A stretch of DNA of 64,000 bases from CAVRZY01 sp963725415 (lineage in GTDB: Bacteria > Acidobacteriota > Terriglobia > Bryobacterales > Bryobacteraceae): NCBI GenBank assembly GCA_963725415.1, contig CAVRZY010000266.1:1-64000 (forward strand). The letters are read 5' to 3'. The notes under the pieces were generated by a model that was not told the origin of the DNA, made no database searches, and saw only the letters and a program-made list of their open reading frames with translations. Shown here one piece after another: positions 1-8,398 of this stretch; the stretch's first letter is position 1, and each line of letters starts with the position of its first letter. Both the position numbers and the translations under genes were made by a program.

Positions 1-150
1 AACCGAACTGGCTAAGGCCCTGTAACCCTCACTGTCTGGCGTGCCTGGGCTTCGGGAGACCAGGCGGGCCGACCCAGGCTCTCACTCTCCACATGCGTGG
101 GTCCCTTCCACGTGGCGGCTTACCCCTTTCGAAACGGACAGCATGCCTTT

Positions 151-1584
151 TCAGCGCAGCTTCTCTAACGCCGCCAGGATCACCGGGTCGCGCTGGGCTT
201 CGACTTCGTCGCCCTTGGCCACGCCCAGGGTTTGGTTGAAGATCTCCGCCTTGAGGTGGTTGCGAATCCATTCCCGCTCGCGGCTCCATTCGCCCACGCT
301 GGGGCGAATGTCTCTCTGGGAAAGGTAGACCTGGAATTCGTCGAGCAAGCCGGGCGTGACCTCGAATTCCTCCGAGACGCTATGGCTACGCGTGTATTCG
401 GTGGCGAAGGAAGTCACCCAGCCCCCCGCCTGCAACGCCGCGCGGAACTGGGTCAGCGGCTCCGGATAGACGACGTAGTCCGGCTGGATGCCGCCGCCGC
501 CCTGGACCGGGCGGCCAGAATCGGTGCGGAAGGTTTCCGAAGTTCGCATCGGCTGGATCTGGCCGGCCGCGAGGGGCTTCTGGATGGAGCGTCCGCTAGG
601 GGTGTAGTAATAGGCGGTGGTCAGAGCGAGTCCGGTGCTTTCCGAGAGCGGATAGACGGTTTCTACCAGGCCTTTGCCGAAGCTGGGTTCGCCGAGGATG
701 ACGCCGCGGTCGTGGTCCTGAAGCGCGCCGGCGACGATCTCCGAAGCGCTGGCGCTTTTGGCGTTGATCAGCACGGCCAGGGGGAATGCGTACGGCCGGG
801 CGGTCTCCGGCACCTTCTCCTCTTTGGCCGCCACCATCCGGCCTCGCACGCTCAGCAAGGTCTGGCCCGGCTGGAGGAACAACGCAACGGTCTCCAGGGC
901 GGCCGGCAGAATCCCGCCGGGATTGTCGCGCAGGTCCAGCACCAGCCCCTTCAGCTTGTTGCCGCCGAGTTTCTCGATAGCTCCGCGGATCTGCGAGCCG
1001 GTCTCGGCGTCGAAGCTGGAGACGCGCAAGTAGCCAATCCCAGGGCGCAGGAAGAAGGCGCGTTCGACACTCGGGGATTGCAGCTCCTCGGGGATCAGGG
1101 TGAACTGAAGAAGCGCGGCCACCCCCGGCCGGCGAACATCCAGGCGCGCCTCTTTCTGCCGCGACTGGCCCAGCAGCTCGACCAGATCCTCCATATCCAG
1201 GCCCGCCAGGCTGATGCCGTTGATGACCAGGATCTCGTCCCCCGGGGCGATGCCGGACTTGGCCGAGGGCGTTCCCGGCAGCGCCTGCAACACCACCACC
1301 CGCCCCGGCATCACCGAGACCACGCTACCAAAGCCCTTGCGGAAGGACTTCTCGAGTTCCTTGAGCTGCTCGAACTGGGCGGGATCGAAGAAGACCGAAT
1401 GCGGATCGAGCTTCCGCAGCATGCCCGGGATCGCGCCGCCGTAGATGGCCTTGTCCGGGGCCACTGGCTCGGCAGCTTCCCGCTCGACCAGCGCGTACAC
1501 TTCCATGAATCGCTTCAAGTGCGCGGCCAGATCGTCGTCTTCCGAAGGCGACAGCAGCGACAACAGTAGCGTGAACAGAAGCAT
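151..1584 (-). CDS. S41 family C-terminal processing peptidase (CtpA-like)
   Basis: A 477-residue serine protease of the tail-specific/carboxyl-terminal processing family, expected to act in the periplasm on envelope proteins. It starts with a hydrophobic stretch (MLLFTLLLSLLSP) that fits a signal peptide. A PDZ domain lies at about residues 85-165 (motif SGIAPGDEILVINGISL). The S41 core follows, with GIGYLRVSSF, the strand VLDLRDNPGG, the serine region SASASEIVAGAL and the lysine region EPSFGKGLVE, which together give the Ser/Lys dyad expected of the family. It is the last gene of the minus-strand housekeeping run; its start codon abuts the ddl stop with no gap, so the two are probably translationally coupled. 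Family assignment is secure; the substrate is unknown. Confidence 0.93.
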   Translation of the reverse strand: MLLFTLLLSLLSPSEDDDLAAHLKRFMEVYALVEREAAEPVAPDKAIYGGAIPGMLRKLDPHSVFFDPAQFEQLKELEKSFRKGFGSVVSVMPGRVVVLQALPGTPSAKSGIAPGDEILVINGISLAGLDMEDLVELLGQSRQKEARLDVRRPGVAALLQFTLIPEELQSPSVERAFFLRPGIGYLRVSSFDAETGSQIRGAIEKLGGNKLKGLVLDLRDNPGGILPAALETVALFLQPGQTLLSVRGRMVAAKEEKVPETARPYAFPLAVLINAKSASASEIVAGALQDHDRGVILGEPSFGKGLVETVYPLSESTGLALTTAYYYTPSGRSIQKPLAAGQIQPMRTSETFRTDSGRPVQGGGGIQPDYVVYPEPLTQFRAALQAGGWVTSFATEYTRSHSVSEEFEVTPGLLDEFQVYLSQRDIRPSVGEWSREREWIRNHLKAEIFNQTLGVAKGDEVEAQRDPVILAALEKLR

Positions 1585-2562
1585 CTATCTGCTGAACCGC
1601 GTCTCTTGCTTGACCGCGTGCCGCTCAAGCGCCAGCTCGATCAGCCGGTCAATCAGTTGGGGATAGGGGAGGCCGGTGGCTTCCCACATCTTGGGAAACA
1701 TGCTGATGGAGGTGAAGCCGGGGATGGTGTTGATCTCGTTGATGTAGACGCTGCCAGTGGTGGATTCCAGCAGAAAATCCACCCGCGCCATCCCTTCGCA
1801 GTCCACCGCCAGATAGCATTCCACGGCTAGCCGACGGATTTCTTCGACCTGCTCGGGCGCCAGCTCCGCGGGCACGATGGTCTGCGCCTGATCGAGAAGA
1901 TATTTGTCTTCGTAATCGTAGAACTCGCGAGACGGCAGGATTTCGCAGGGCAAGGAGGCCGCTGGATCCTCATTGCCGAGCACCGCACACTCCAGCTCGC
2001 GCCCGGCAATAGCACGCTCGACGATGATCTTGCGATCGTAGTCCGCGGCCAGCCGCAGCGCGGCTTCGAGTTCGGCTCGGTTCTTCGCCTTGGTGATGCC
2101 AACCGAGGAGCCCAGGTTGGCAGGTTTCACGAACACCGGATAACAGAAGCGTTGCTCGACGGGCTCGACAGCCAACTGTGCGCGCGTGAGCACGATGTAT
2201 TCAACGATGGGGAGGCTGCGCTCCAGGCACAGCCGCTTCATGACTTCCTTGTCCATCGAAACCGAGGAGCCGAGCACGCCCGCTCCCACGTAGGGGAGAT
2301 CCGCCAGCTCCAGCAGCCCTTGTACCGTGCCGTCTTCTCCAAACGTGCCGTGCAGCACCGGGAAGACCACGTCGATGTCCGGATTGGCGCCCGGCTCGGG
2401 CAGGATCGCTCGCGGCCTCCAGCGGCCCTCCGGCGTGATGAACAAGCGCAGGATCTCGTATTTCGACGGATCCATCGCTGCCATGATCGACTCCGCCGAG
2501 CGGATCGAGACCTCGTGCTCTCCGCTGCGGCCGCCGTAGAGAACGGCTACTCGTAGCTTCAT
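1585..2562 (-). CDS. ddl: D-alanine--D-alanine ligase
   Basis: ATP-grasp ligase that joins two D-alanines for peptidoglycan precursor synthesis in the cytoplasm. The N-terminus (VAVLYGGRSGEHEVSIRSA) is the Ddl signature. The ATP-grasp body includes FPVLHGTFGEDGTVQGLLE, VFVKPANLGSSVGITK and the metal-binding end EINTIPGFTSISMFPKMW. Its 325 residues are normal for the family. The start overlaps the arginase stop by 4 bp and its stop touches the start of the S41 protease gene, so it sits in the middle of a tight operon. No missing residue was noticed. Confidence 0.96.
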   Translation of the reverse strand: MKLRVAVLYGGRSGEHEVSIRSAESIMAAMDPSKYEILRLFITPEGRWRPRAILPEPGANPDIDVVFPVLHGTFGEDGTVQGLLELADLPYVGAGVLGSSVSMDKEVMKRLCLERSLPIVEYIVLTRAQLAVEPVEQRFCYPVFVKPANLGSSVGITKAKNRAELEAALRLAADYDRKIIVERAIAGRELECAVLGNEDPAASLPCEILPSREFYDYEDKYLLDQAQTIVPAELAPEQVEEIRRLAVECYLAVDCEGMARVDFLLESTTGSVYINEINTIPGFTSISMFPKMWEATGLPYPQLIDRLIELALERHAVKQETRFSR

Positions 2563-3473
2563 AGAATCCTCTTGCCCAGGGCAGAGAGCACCAGCTCGAC
2601 GGCCAAAATGGCCGTTCGGTTGGCCTCGTCGATCACCGGGTTGACTTCCACCACATCCATGGAGGTCATGCGCTGGGAATCGCAGACCATCTCCATGGCC
2701 AGATGGGCCTCGCGATAGCTCAGGCCGCCGCGCACCGCCGTGCCCACTCCCGGAGCGTGTTCGGGATCGACGGCGTCCATGTCGAGCGAGACATGAAACC
2801 CTTCCGTGCCCTCGGAAACGATCTCAAGCGCTTCCTCCATCACGGCGTGCAGGAGGCGCTCATCGATGTCGCGCATGGTGAAGGCGCGTACGCCGGAGGT
2901 CTTGACGTGCGGTTTCTCCAGCAGGTCCACGTCCCGCAGACCGATCAGCGCCACGTTCTCGGGGTCCACCTTGGGAGCGTAGTCGTAAATGTGCGTGAGC
3001 TTGCGGGGCCCCAAACCGATCAAGCAAGCCAGCGGCATCCCATGGACGTTGCCGCTAGGAGAGGTCTGGGGCGTGTTCATGTCGGGATGCGCGTCGATCC
3101 ACAGCAGGCCCAGCTTCTGGCCGGCCTCTCGAAGGTGCTTGGACATTCCCGAGACCGTGCCCACGGCGATGGAGTGATCGCCGCCCAGCACCAGCGGCAC
3201 CTGACCTTTCTCGGCGGCTCTCTTGACCATGGCCGCCAGGCGCGTGCAGGACTTCGCGATCTGGGAGAGATACCGGGCGCTGCGCGAGCCAGGCCGGATT
3301 CGCTCGGGCTGTTGGACGGCCACGTTGCCGAGGTCCTGAACCTGGTATCCCAGCGCCGAGAGCCGCTGGCCCAGATTGGCGAAGCGGATGGCCGAGGGGC
3401 CCATATCCACACCCCGCCGCCCCGCTCCCAGATCGAGCGGCGCGCCGATCACCGCAATGTGCGAGTGGCGCAT
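2559..3473 (-). CDS. rocF: arginase
   Basis: Ureohydrolase of 304 residues that hydrolyses arginine to ornithine and urea using a binuclear manganese centre. The three metal-binding motifs are visible: GGDHSIAVGT, WIDAHPDMNT (with NVHGMPL after it) and SLDMDAVDPEHAPGVGT. The N-terminus (VIGAPLDLGAGRRGVDMGPSAIR) is characteristic of bacterial arginase rather than agmatinase. It starts 3 bp after the asnS stop and overlaps ddl by 4 bp. An arginine-degrading enzyme between a tRNA synthetase and a cell-wall ligase is not an obvious functional grouping; co-transcription may simply reflect constitutive expression. Confidence 0.93.
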   Translation of the reverse strand: MRHSHIAVIGAPLDLGAGRRGVDMGPSAIRFANLGQRLSALGYQVQDLGNVAVQQPERIRPGSRSARYLSQIAKSCTRLAAMVKRAAEKGQVPLVLGGDHSIAVGTVSGMSKHLREAGQKLGLLWIDAHPDMNTPQTSPSGNVHGMPLACLIGLGPRKLTHIYDYAPKVDPENVALIGLRDVDLLEKPHVKTSGVRAFTMRDIDERLLHAVMEEALEIVSEGTEGFHVSLDMDAVDPEHAPGVGTAVRGGLSYREAHLAMEMVCDSQRMTSMDVVEVNPVIDEANRTAILAVELVLSALGKRIL

Positions 3474-3476
3474 AAA

Positions 3477-4784
3477 TCAGGGCCGGGTGCGGTACAGCAT
3501 GCGTGGAAAAGCGATGGTCTCGCGCAGGTGGTCCAGGCCGCACAGCCAGGTCACCGTGCGCTCGATCCCCATGCCGAAACCGCCGTGAGGAACCGAGCCG
3601 AACTTGCGCAGGTCGATGTACCAGTTGAAGGCTTCCTTCGGCAGGTTGTGCTCTTCGATGCGCCGTAGCAGCAGGCCCAGATCGTGGATACGCTGCCCGC
3701 CGCCGATGATCTCGCCGTAGCCTTCCGGCGCCAGCACGTCCACGCCCAGAGCGACTTCAGCCCGCTCGGGGTCCGGCTGCATGTAGAAGGCCTTGATCGC
3801 GGTGGGATAGCGATCCACCATGAGAGGCCGGTCGCGATCTTCGGTGAGCAGCGTTTCGTCGGTCCCGCCGAAATCCCCGCCCCACTGGATCTCGCTGCCT
3901 TTCCCCTGGAGGATCTTGACCGCCTCGTCGTAGCTGATGCGCGGGAAGGGCGGCTGAATCGCCTCCAGCTTCGAGAGGTCTCTTTCCAGAACGGCCAGCT
4001 CGGCCCGCCGGTTCTCCAGCACGCGGCCCACGATGAAGACCACCAGTTCTTCGGCCAAGCGCTTGACGTCCTCCAGCGTGGCGTAAGCCATCTCCGGCTC
4101 CACCATCCAGAACTCGGTGAGATGCCGGCGCGTCTTCGAGCGCTCGGCGCGGAAGGTGGGCCCGAAGCAATACACCTTGCCGAAGGCCATGGCGGTGGCC
4201 TCGTTGTAAAGCTGCCCGGACTGCGTGAGGTAGACCTTCTCCTCGTCGAAGTAGTTCACCTCGAACAAGCTGGTGGTGCCCTCGCAGGCCGCCGGCGTGA
4301 AGATGGGCGTGTCCACCAGCGTGAATCCGTTGGAATCGAAATAGTCGCGCACCGCGCGGATCACCTCGTGGCGCACCCGCAGGATGGCGTGCTGGCGGCG
4401 GCTGCGCAGCCACAGGTGGCGGTGGTCCATCAGGAAATCGATGCCGTGCTCTTTGGGTGTGATGGGGTAGGGGTCGCTTTCCGGCACCCGGTCAACCACA
4501 TCCACGTGCTCCACGTCCAGCTCGTAGCCGCCCGGGGCGCGCTGCTCGGCCCGGATCCGGCCGGTGATGATGATCGAGGATTCCTGTGTCAGGTTCTTGA
4601 TGGTCTCGAACAGCTCTTCCGGCAGCTCGCTCTTGATGGCCACGCACTGCATGATCCCGGTGCCGTCCCGCAGCAAGGGAAACACGATCTTGCCGGACTT
4701 GCGCAGGTTGTAGAGCCAGCCCGGAATGCGCACCGTCTGACCCACATAGCGGCCGGCTTCGGCAATCGTTACGGCAGGACTCAT
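3477..4784 (-). CDS. asnS: asparaginyl-tRNA synthetase
   Basis: Class II aminoacyl-tRNA synthetase charging tRNA-Asn. The chosen start (MSPAVTIAEAGRYVGQTVRI) gives 435 residues; the longer reading frame upstream overlaps the preceding gene and has no homology-like content. An N-terminal OB-fold anticodon-binding domain (about residues 1-110) has VRIPGWLYNLRKSGKIVFPLLRDGTG. The class II core has motif 2 (FRAERSKTRRHLTEFWMVEPE) and motif 3 (GGFGMGIERTVTWL). The NLTQESSI insertion and length favour AsnRS over AspRS. Only one base separates the start from the upstream stop, so it is part of the same transcript. Confidence 0.94.
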   Translation of the reverse strand: MSPAVTIAEAGRYVGQTVRIPGWLYNLRKSGKIVFPLLRDGTGIMQCVAIKSELPEELFETIKNLTQESSIIITGRIRAEQRAPGGYELDVEHVDVVDRVPESDPYPITPKEHGIDFLMDHRHLWLRSRRQHAILRVRHEVIRAVRDYFDSNGFTLVDTPIFTPAACEGTTSLFEVNYFDEEKVYLTQSGQLYNEATAMAFGKVYCFGPTFRAERSKTRRHLTEFWMVEPEMAYATLEDVKRLAEELVVFIVGRVLENRRAELAVLERDLSKLEAIQPPFPRISYDEAVKILQGKGSEIQWGGDFGGTDETLLTEDRDRPLMVDRYPTAIKAFYMQPDPERAEVALGVDVLAPEGYGEIIGGGQRIHDLGLLLRRIEEHNLPKEAFNWYIDLRKFGSVPHGGFGMGIERTVTWLCGLDHLRETIAFPRMLYRTRP

Positions 4785-4785
4785 C

Positions 4786-5616
4786 TCACAGCTTCTCCAA
4801 TCGGTCGAAGATGGCGACGACATGGTCGAGCGGGTGTTTGATTTCCGGCACCTCCCGCAGCTCCAGCAGCAGCGGGTACTGATCGGCGCGCGAGCGCAGC
4901 AGTTCCATGGTCCTGGTCCAGTCCACCGTGCCGCCCTCGGCAAAGAACGGGAACAGGTGGCCGTCCGTCTGGCGGTCATTGTCGTGCACGTGGGTCGAGC
5001 GGATGCGCTCCTTCAGCATCGCGAAAGCGCTCTCGACTCCCTCATCCATGTGAGCGTGGCCGATGTCAAAGCAGAAGCCAAGGTTGAGGTGGGTCACTTC
5101 CAAGAACTGAAGCAGGCGTTCGGCGGTGGAAAGCTTGTTGGGTATGTTCTCCAGCAAAATCTCGACGCCGCGCTGCTTGGCGAAGACGCTCAACTCGTCC
5201 AGGGAGGAGAAGGCGGCCTCGATTTTCCGGTCGTCATACTCCTCGTCGTTCATGCCCAGATGCTGCACGAAGTACCGGAAAGGAACGGACTCGGCGATGT
5301 CGATGGCGCGCTTGATCTCGTCCACCATCGCCACGCGCTTGGACTTCACCGGCTCGGTGATGGTGAGGATCGAGTGGGGGCCCGAGCGGCCCCAAATGTC
5401 GTCGGTGAAAATCGGCGAGTGCAGGGAATGGAGCTGGAGTTCGGAATCGCGGAACCAGGCCCGCACCTCGGCCACCTGCGCGCGATTGGTGTAATCGAAG
5501 TGCTGGCGCGCGCAGAAAATCTCCACCGCCGGGATGCCCGCGTTCCAGATCTTGTCGAGCCCGGCGGTGGTGAGACGGTGGTTGGCGAACAGGTGGGTGG
5601 AAATAGCGTGAGTCAT
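4786..5616 (-). CDS. sugar phosphate isomerase/epimerase, TIM-barrel family
   Basis: A 276-residue xylose-isomerase-like TIM barrel (AP endonuclease family 2 fold). Visible elements are the strand EIFCARQHFDY, LHSLHSPIF, the glutamate strand ILLENIPN, the metal-binding FCFDIGHAHMDEG and THVHDNDRQTDGHLFPFFAEGG, in the usual order. The start at MTHAISTHLF is preferred over an upstream ATG that would run into the rlmB coding region. Substrate cannot be told from sequence; relatives act on inositols, hydroxypyruvate or sugar phosphates. It lies 39 bp downstream of rlmB and 1 bp upstream of asnS. Confidence 0.88.
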   Translation of the reverse strand: MTHAISTHLFANHRLTTAGLDKIWNAGIPAVEIFCARQHFDYTNRAQVAEVRAWFRDSELQLHSLHSPIFTDDIWGRSGPHSILTITEPVKSKRVAMVDEIKRAIDIAESVPFRYFVQHLGMNDEEYDDRKIEAAFSSLDELSVFAKQRGVEILLENIPNKLSTAERLLQFLEVTHLNLGFCFDIGHAHMDEGVESAFAMLKERIRSTHVHDNDRQTDGHLFPFFAEGGTVDWTRTMELLRSRADQYPLLLELREVPEIKHPLDHVVAIFDRLEKL

Positions 5617-5654
5617 CGGATTCAATAGCCGGCGGCCGCTCTCGAACGATTGTA

Positions 5655-6374
5655 CTATGTCGCCGCACTGCGCCGACGCTTCCATTCGAACAGCACGATG
5701 CCGGCGGCCACCGACACATTCAGCGAGGAGATTTTCCCTTCCAACGGGATGCGGATGAGGAAGTCGCAGTGTCTGCGAGTCTGCTGGCGGAGTCCCTTCC
5801 CTTCCCCGCCCAGAACCAGAGCGGTGGGCGAGGCGTACTCGACGCGGTCATATGACTGCTCGCCGCGCTCGTCCAGACCGTAGATCCAGAAGCCCCGCTG
5901 CTTGAGCAACTCCAGGGTCTGGCTCAAGTTACCCACTCGGGCCACCGGCAGGTGCTCCAGCGCGCCGGCCGCCGCTTTGGCGACGGTTTCGGTCAGCCCG
6001 GCTGCGCGCCGCTCCAGAATCACGGCAGCATCGGCGCCCGCCGCGTGGGCAGTACGGATAATCGCGCCCAGGTTGTGTGGGTCTTCGACGCCGTCCAGAA
6101 GAACCAGCAGGCGCGCCGCTGCAAGAAGGTCTTGAAGTTCAGAGTAGTAATGAGTGGCGCCGAGCGCCACCACGCCCTGGTGTTCCGAACTGCCGGCCAG
6201 GCGGTCCAGCGCCTCACGCTGCTCGAAACGCACAGGGATGGACAGCTCACGGCACAGACCGATAATTTCTTGCAGGCGGTGGCCAGAGGAGCCCTGTGCA
6301 ATCAGCACCCGGTTCAGAGGACGGCGGGCGCGCAGGGCCTCCAACACAGCATGGACTCCGATTCGAACCGCCAC
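5655..6374 (-). CDS. rlmB: 23S rRNA (guanosine-2'-O-)-methyltransferase, TrmH/RlmB family
   Basis: SPOUT-class RNA 2'-O-methyltransferase of 239 residues. The N-terminal substrate-binding domain (GVHAVLEALRARRPLNRVLIAQG) is followed by the three SPOUT motifs: LLDGVEDPHNLGAIIRTAHAAG, ALVLGGEGKGLR and IPLEGKISSLNVSVAAGI, which form the knotted SAM site. The target is normally Gm2251 in the peptidyl-transferase loop; a related tRNA target cannot be excluded. It is the first gene of the minus-strand operon and is separated by about 350 bp of repeat-containing DNA from the divergent ROK gene. Confidence 0.92.
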   Translation of the reverse strand: MAVRIGVHAVLEALRARRPLNRVLIAQGSSGHRLQEIIGLCRELSIPVRFEQREALDRLAGSSEHQGVVALGATHYYSELQDLLAAARLLVLLDGVEDPHNLGAIIRTAHAAGADAAVILERRAAGLTETVAKAAAGALEHLPVARVGNLSQTLELLKQRGFWIYGLDERGEQSYDRVEYASPTALVLGGEGKGLRQQTRRHCDFLIRIPLEGKISSLNVSVAAGIVLFEWKRRRSAAT

Positions 6375-6724
6375 TCATTCATGATGCTACGTCGGCAAGG
6401 GGAGTGGAACAAGGAGGTTCTTGGGGGTTTGGGGGCTTGCCATCCCCCAGGCCCGGATACCGGACTTGGGGGATGGCAAGCTGGCGGGTTGTGGGCGAGA
6501 TGTCCTCTGAAGGGCGGATGCGCGCCAAGCCCCACAACCCCCGTGCCGCACCCCGGTCTGGTGGCCACCAGTTTTCTCCAGGGCGGGCCGCTGGGGTGCG
6601 TCGGGCGGCCTTTCTGATTCAAGCATAGAACCAGTCAGGCCGCCCTCCAGCCCGCCGGTCGCGCTAATCGCTTCAAAGTACAAGTAAAATAGTTTTTCTT
6701 CCAACGTGACCGGCTTGGTGCATA
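6375..6724. other. intergenic region between divergent genes, GC-rich with palindromes
   Basis: About 350 bp between the divergent rlmB and ROK kinase genes. No credible coding frame. It carries a perfect 14-bp inverted repeat (6436-6449 and 6467-6480) and a perfect 14-bp palindrome at 6558-6571. The last 40 bases before the ROK start are AT-rich (TAAAAT around 6686) and are the most likely place for the ROK promoter, but no convincing -35 element was found. Confidence 0.6.
6436..6480. repeat. REP-like palindrome, family CTTGCC-CCCCCA
   Basis: Perfect 14-bp inverted repeat: CTTGCCATCCCCCA at 6436-6449 and its complement at 6467-6480, with a 17-base loop that itself contains CCGG-ATA-CCGG. 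The arm closely matches the 15-bp outer arm of the nested palindrome at 13765-13916, so the two look like members of one intergenic repeat family. As RNA it would form a strong hairpin in either direction. Confidence 0.75.
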
Positions 6725-7636
6725 ATGACCACGATGGCCGGAGCAAGCTACGTGGTGGGCGTTGACCTGGGCGGAACCAAGATCGCGGTCGCGGTGCTGG
6801 ACTCCCACGGGAACATTTCGAACAAACTGAAATTCCCCGCCGAAAAGGAGAACCCGCAGAAATCCATCTCCCAAATCTGCGAGGCCGTCAACCAGGCTGT
6901 CGCCGGAACCTCCACGGGCTGGGGACAAATCGGCGCTATCGGCGTTGCAGTGCCGGGCATTTACTTCGCCCAGACCGGAAACGCCTGGGCGCCCAACCTC
7001 TGGGGCCGAGATCAGATCCCGCTGCGCGACGAGCTCGCCTCTCGATTCCCTGTCCCCGTGGTGATCGACAGCGACCGGGCGGCATACGTGCTGGGCGAGC
7101 AGTGGCTGGGCGCCGCGCGCGGGCTCACCGAGGTGGTGTTCCTCGCAGTTGGGACTGGCATCGGCGCGGGCATCATTACCAACGGGCGGCTCTGCGGCGG
7201 AGCGGGCGATATCGCCGGCGCGGTGGGCTGGTTTGCTCTCGACCCTCGCAAGAGGGAGATCTACAAGCAGGTGGGATGCTTCGAAGCCGAAGCGGCCGGC
7301 CCCGCCGTGGCCAGGCGCGCCGCGGCCCTCACAGCGGAGATGGTCGTCGAAGCCGCCAGACAGGGCGACCAGCGCGCCCTCGAAGTCCTGAACCAAACCG
7401 CCGCCTACCTCGCCATGGGCATCGCCAATATCGTGAGCATGCTGAACCCGCAGATGATCGTGCTGGGCGGGGGACTCATGCAAGCCGGCGATCTGCTGCT
7501 TGAACCGATCCGGCGCGAGATGTTAGAGTGGGCGCAACCGCTGGCTGCCCGGCAGGTGCGCCTCGAGCTGACCCAGCTCGGAGAGGATGCCGGAGTACTC
7601 GGCGCCGCCCGCCTGGCGCTGCTGAAAGGAGGATGA
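6725..7636 (+). CDS. ROK family sugar kinase
   Basis: A 303-residue ROK-family kinase, probably phosphorylating glucose or an amino sugar. The N-terminal ATP phosphate loop VVGVDLGGTKIAVAVLD is clear. The catalytic region VPVVIDSDRAAYVLGEQWLGAARG and the GTGIGAGIITNGRLCGGAGDIAGAVGW segment follow the ROK plan. The usual zinc-binding CXCGXXGC loop is not visible; the equivalent region reads YKQVGCFEAEAAGPA, so zinc binding may be lost or altered. An alternative start 9 bp downstream (MAGASYV) is possible. The stop overlaps the SIS gene start, and the two probably act on the same sugar. Confidence 0.86.
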   Translation: MTTMAGASYVVGVDLGGTKIAVAVLDSHGNISNKLKFPAEKENPQKSISQICEAVNQAVAGTSTGWGQIGAIGVAVPGIYFAQTGNAWAPNLWGRDQIPLRDELASRFPVPVVIDSDRAAYVLGEQWLGAARGLTEVVFLAVGTGIGAGIITNGRLCGGAGDIAGAVGWFALDPRKREIYKQVGCFEAEAAGPAVARRAAALTAEMVVEAARQGDQRALEVLNQTAAYLAMGIANIVSMLNPQMIVLGGGLMQAGDLLLEPIRREMLEWAQPLAARQVRLELTQLGEDAGVLGAARLALLKGG

Positions 7637-8388
7637 TGTCCGCAGAGGCGTATTACCAGAAGATTTCCGAAGTGCTGGCGAAGATTCACTCCACCCAAAC
7701 CGAGAAGATCCGGCAGGCCGCCGAAGCCATGGCCACCGCCATCGCCAGTAACCGCCGCGTCTACCTTTTCGGCAGCGGCCACTCGGTCATTCCGGTGATG
7801 GACATCTTCCCGCGCTACGGCAGCTTCGTGGGCTTCTTCCCCCTTTACGATCCCCGGCTGATGTGGTTCAACGTGATCGGTCCCGGCGGCGCGCGTGAGC
7901 TGCTCTGGCTCGAGCGCCAGGAAGGCTACGCCGAGGTTTTCCTGAAAAGCTATCCGCTCGAACGCGGCGATTGCATGCTGGTTTTCTCTCACGGCGGGAT
8001 GAACGCCGCGCCCATCGAAGTGGCGCTGGAGGCCAGGAAGAAGGGCCTCACGGTGATCAGCATCTCCTCGCTCGCCAACCGCCAGGTTGCGACACCGACT
8101 CACTCCAGCGGCCAGGCGCTCTCAGATGTGGCTGACATCGCCATCGACAACTGCACGCCGCCGGAGGACGCCCTGGTCGATATCGGCAGGAAAGAGAAAG
8201 TGGCGGCCGGCTCGACCATGGCGGCGGTATTCATCGCCATGTCCCTAGTGGCCGAAGCCGGCGCGCGGCTGGCGGCGCGCGGCATCCAACCCTTGACCTT
8301 CGTTTCACCCAACGTCGAGGGCATCGAGCCGAATCACAATCAGAAGGTCTTCGAGAAATTCGCCGAGAAGTTCTTCCGGCGCGGCTGA
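7633..8388 (+). CDS. SIS domain sugar isomerase-like protein (UPF0309 type)
   Basis: About 251 residues with a phosphosugar-binding SIS fold: VYLFGSGHSVIPV, a central MLVFSHGGMNAAPIEVALEARKKGLTVISISS and the end region RKEKVAAGSTMAAVFIAMSLVAEAGARL. The length and the YYQKISEVLAKIHSTQTEKIRQAA start resemble the UPF0309 family. AGGAGG lies directly before the tandem ATGATG; because the first ATG is so close to it, translation may begin at 7636 instead. The overlap with the ROK stop implies coupling. The likely role is isomerisation or deamination of the phosphosugar made by the ROK kinase; the exact reaction is inferred only. Confidence 0.85.
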   Translation: MMSAEAYYQKISEVLAKIHSTQTEKIRQAAEAMATAIASNRRVYLFGSGHSVIPVMDIFPRYGSFVGFFPLYDPRLMWFNVIGPGGARELLWLERQEGYAEVFLKSYPLERGDCMLVFSHGGMNAAPIEVALEARKKGLTVISISSLANRQVATPTHSSGQALSDVADIAIDNCTPPEDALVDIGRKEKVAAGSTMAAVFIAMSLVAEAGARLAARGIQPLTFVSPNVEGIEPNHNQKVFEKFAEKFFRRG

Positions 8389-8398
8389 TCCAATCCTT

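Noticed and set aside
232..1569. Long open frame on the plus strand opposite the S41 protease (similar long frames oppose ddl, arginase, asnS and the TonB receptors)
   Set aside because: High-GC antisense shadow: repetitive Arg/His/Gln/Ala-rich composition, no motifs, while the opposite strand encodes a complete protein.
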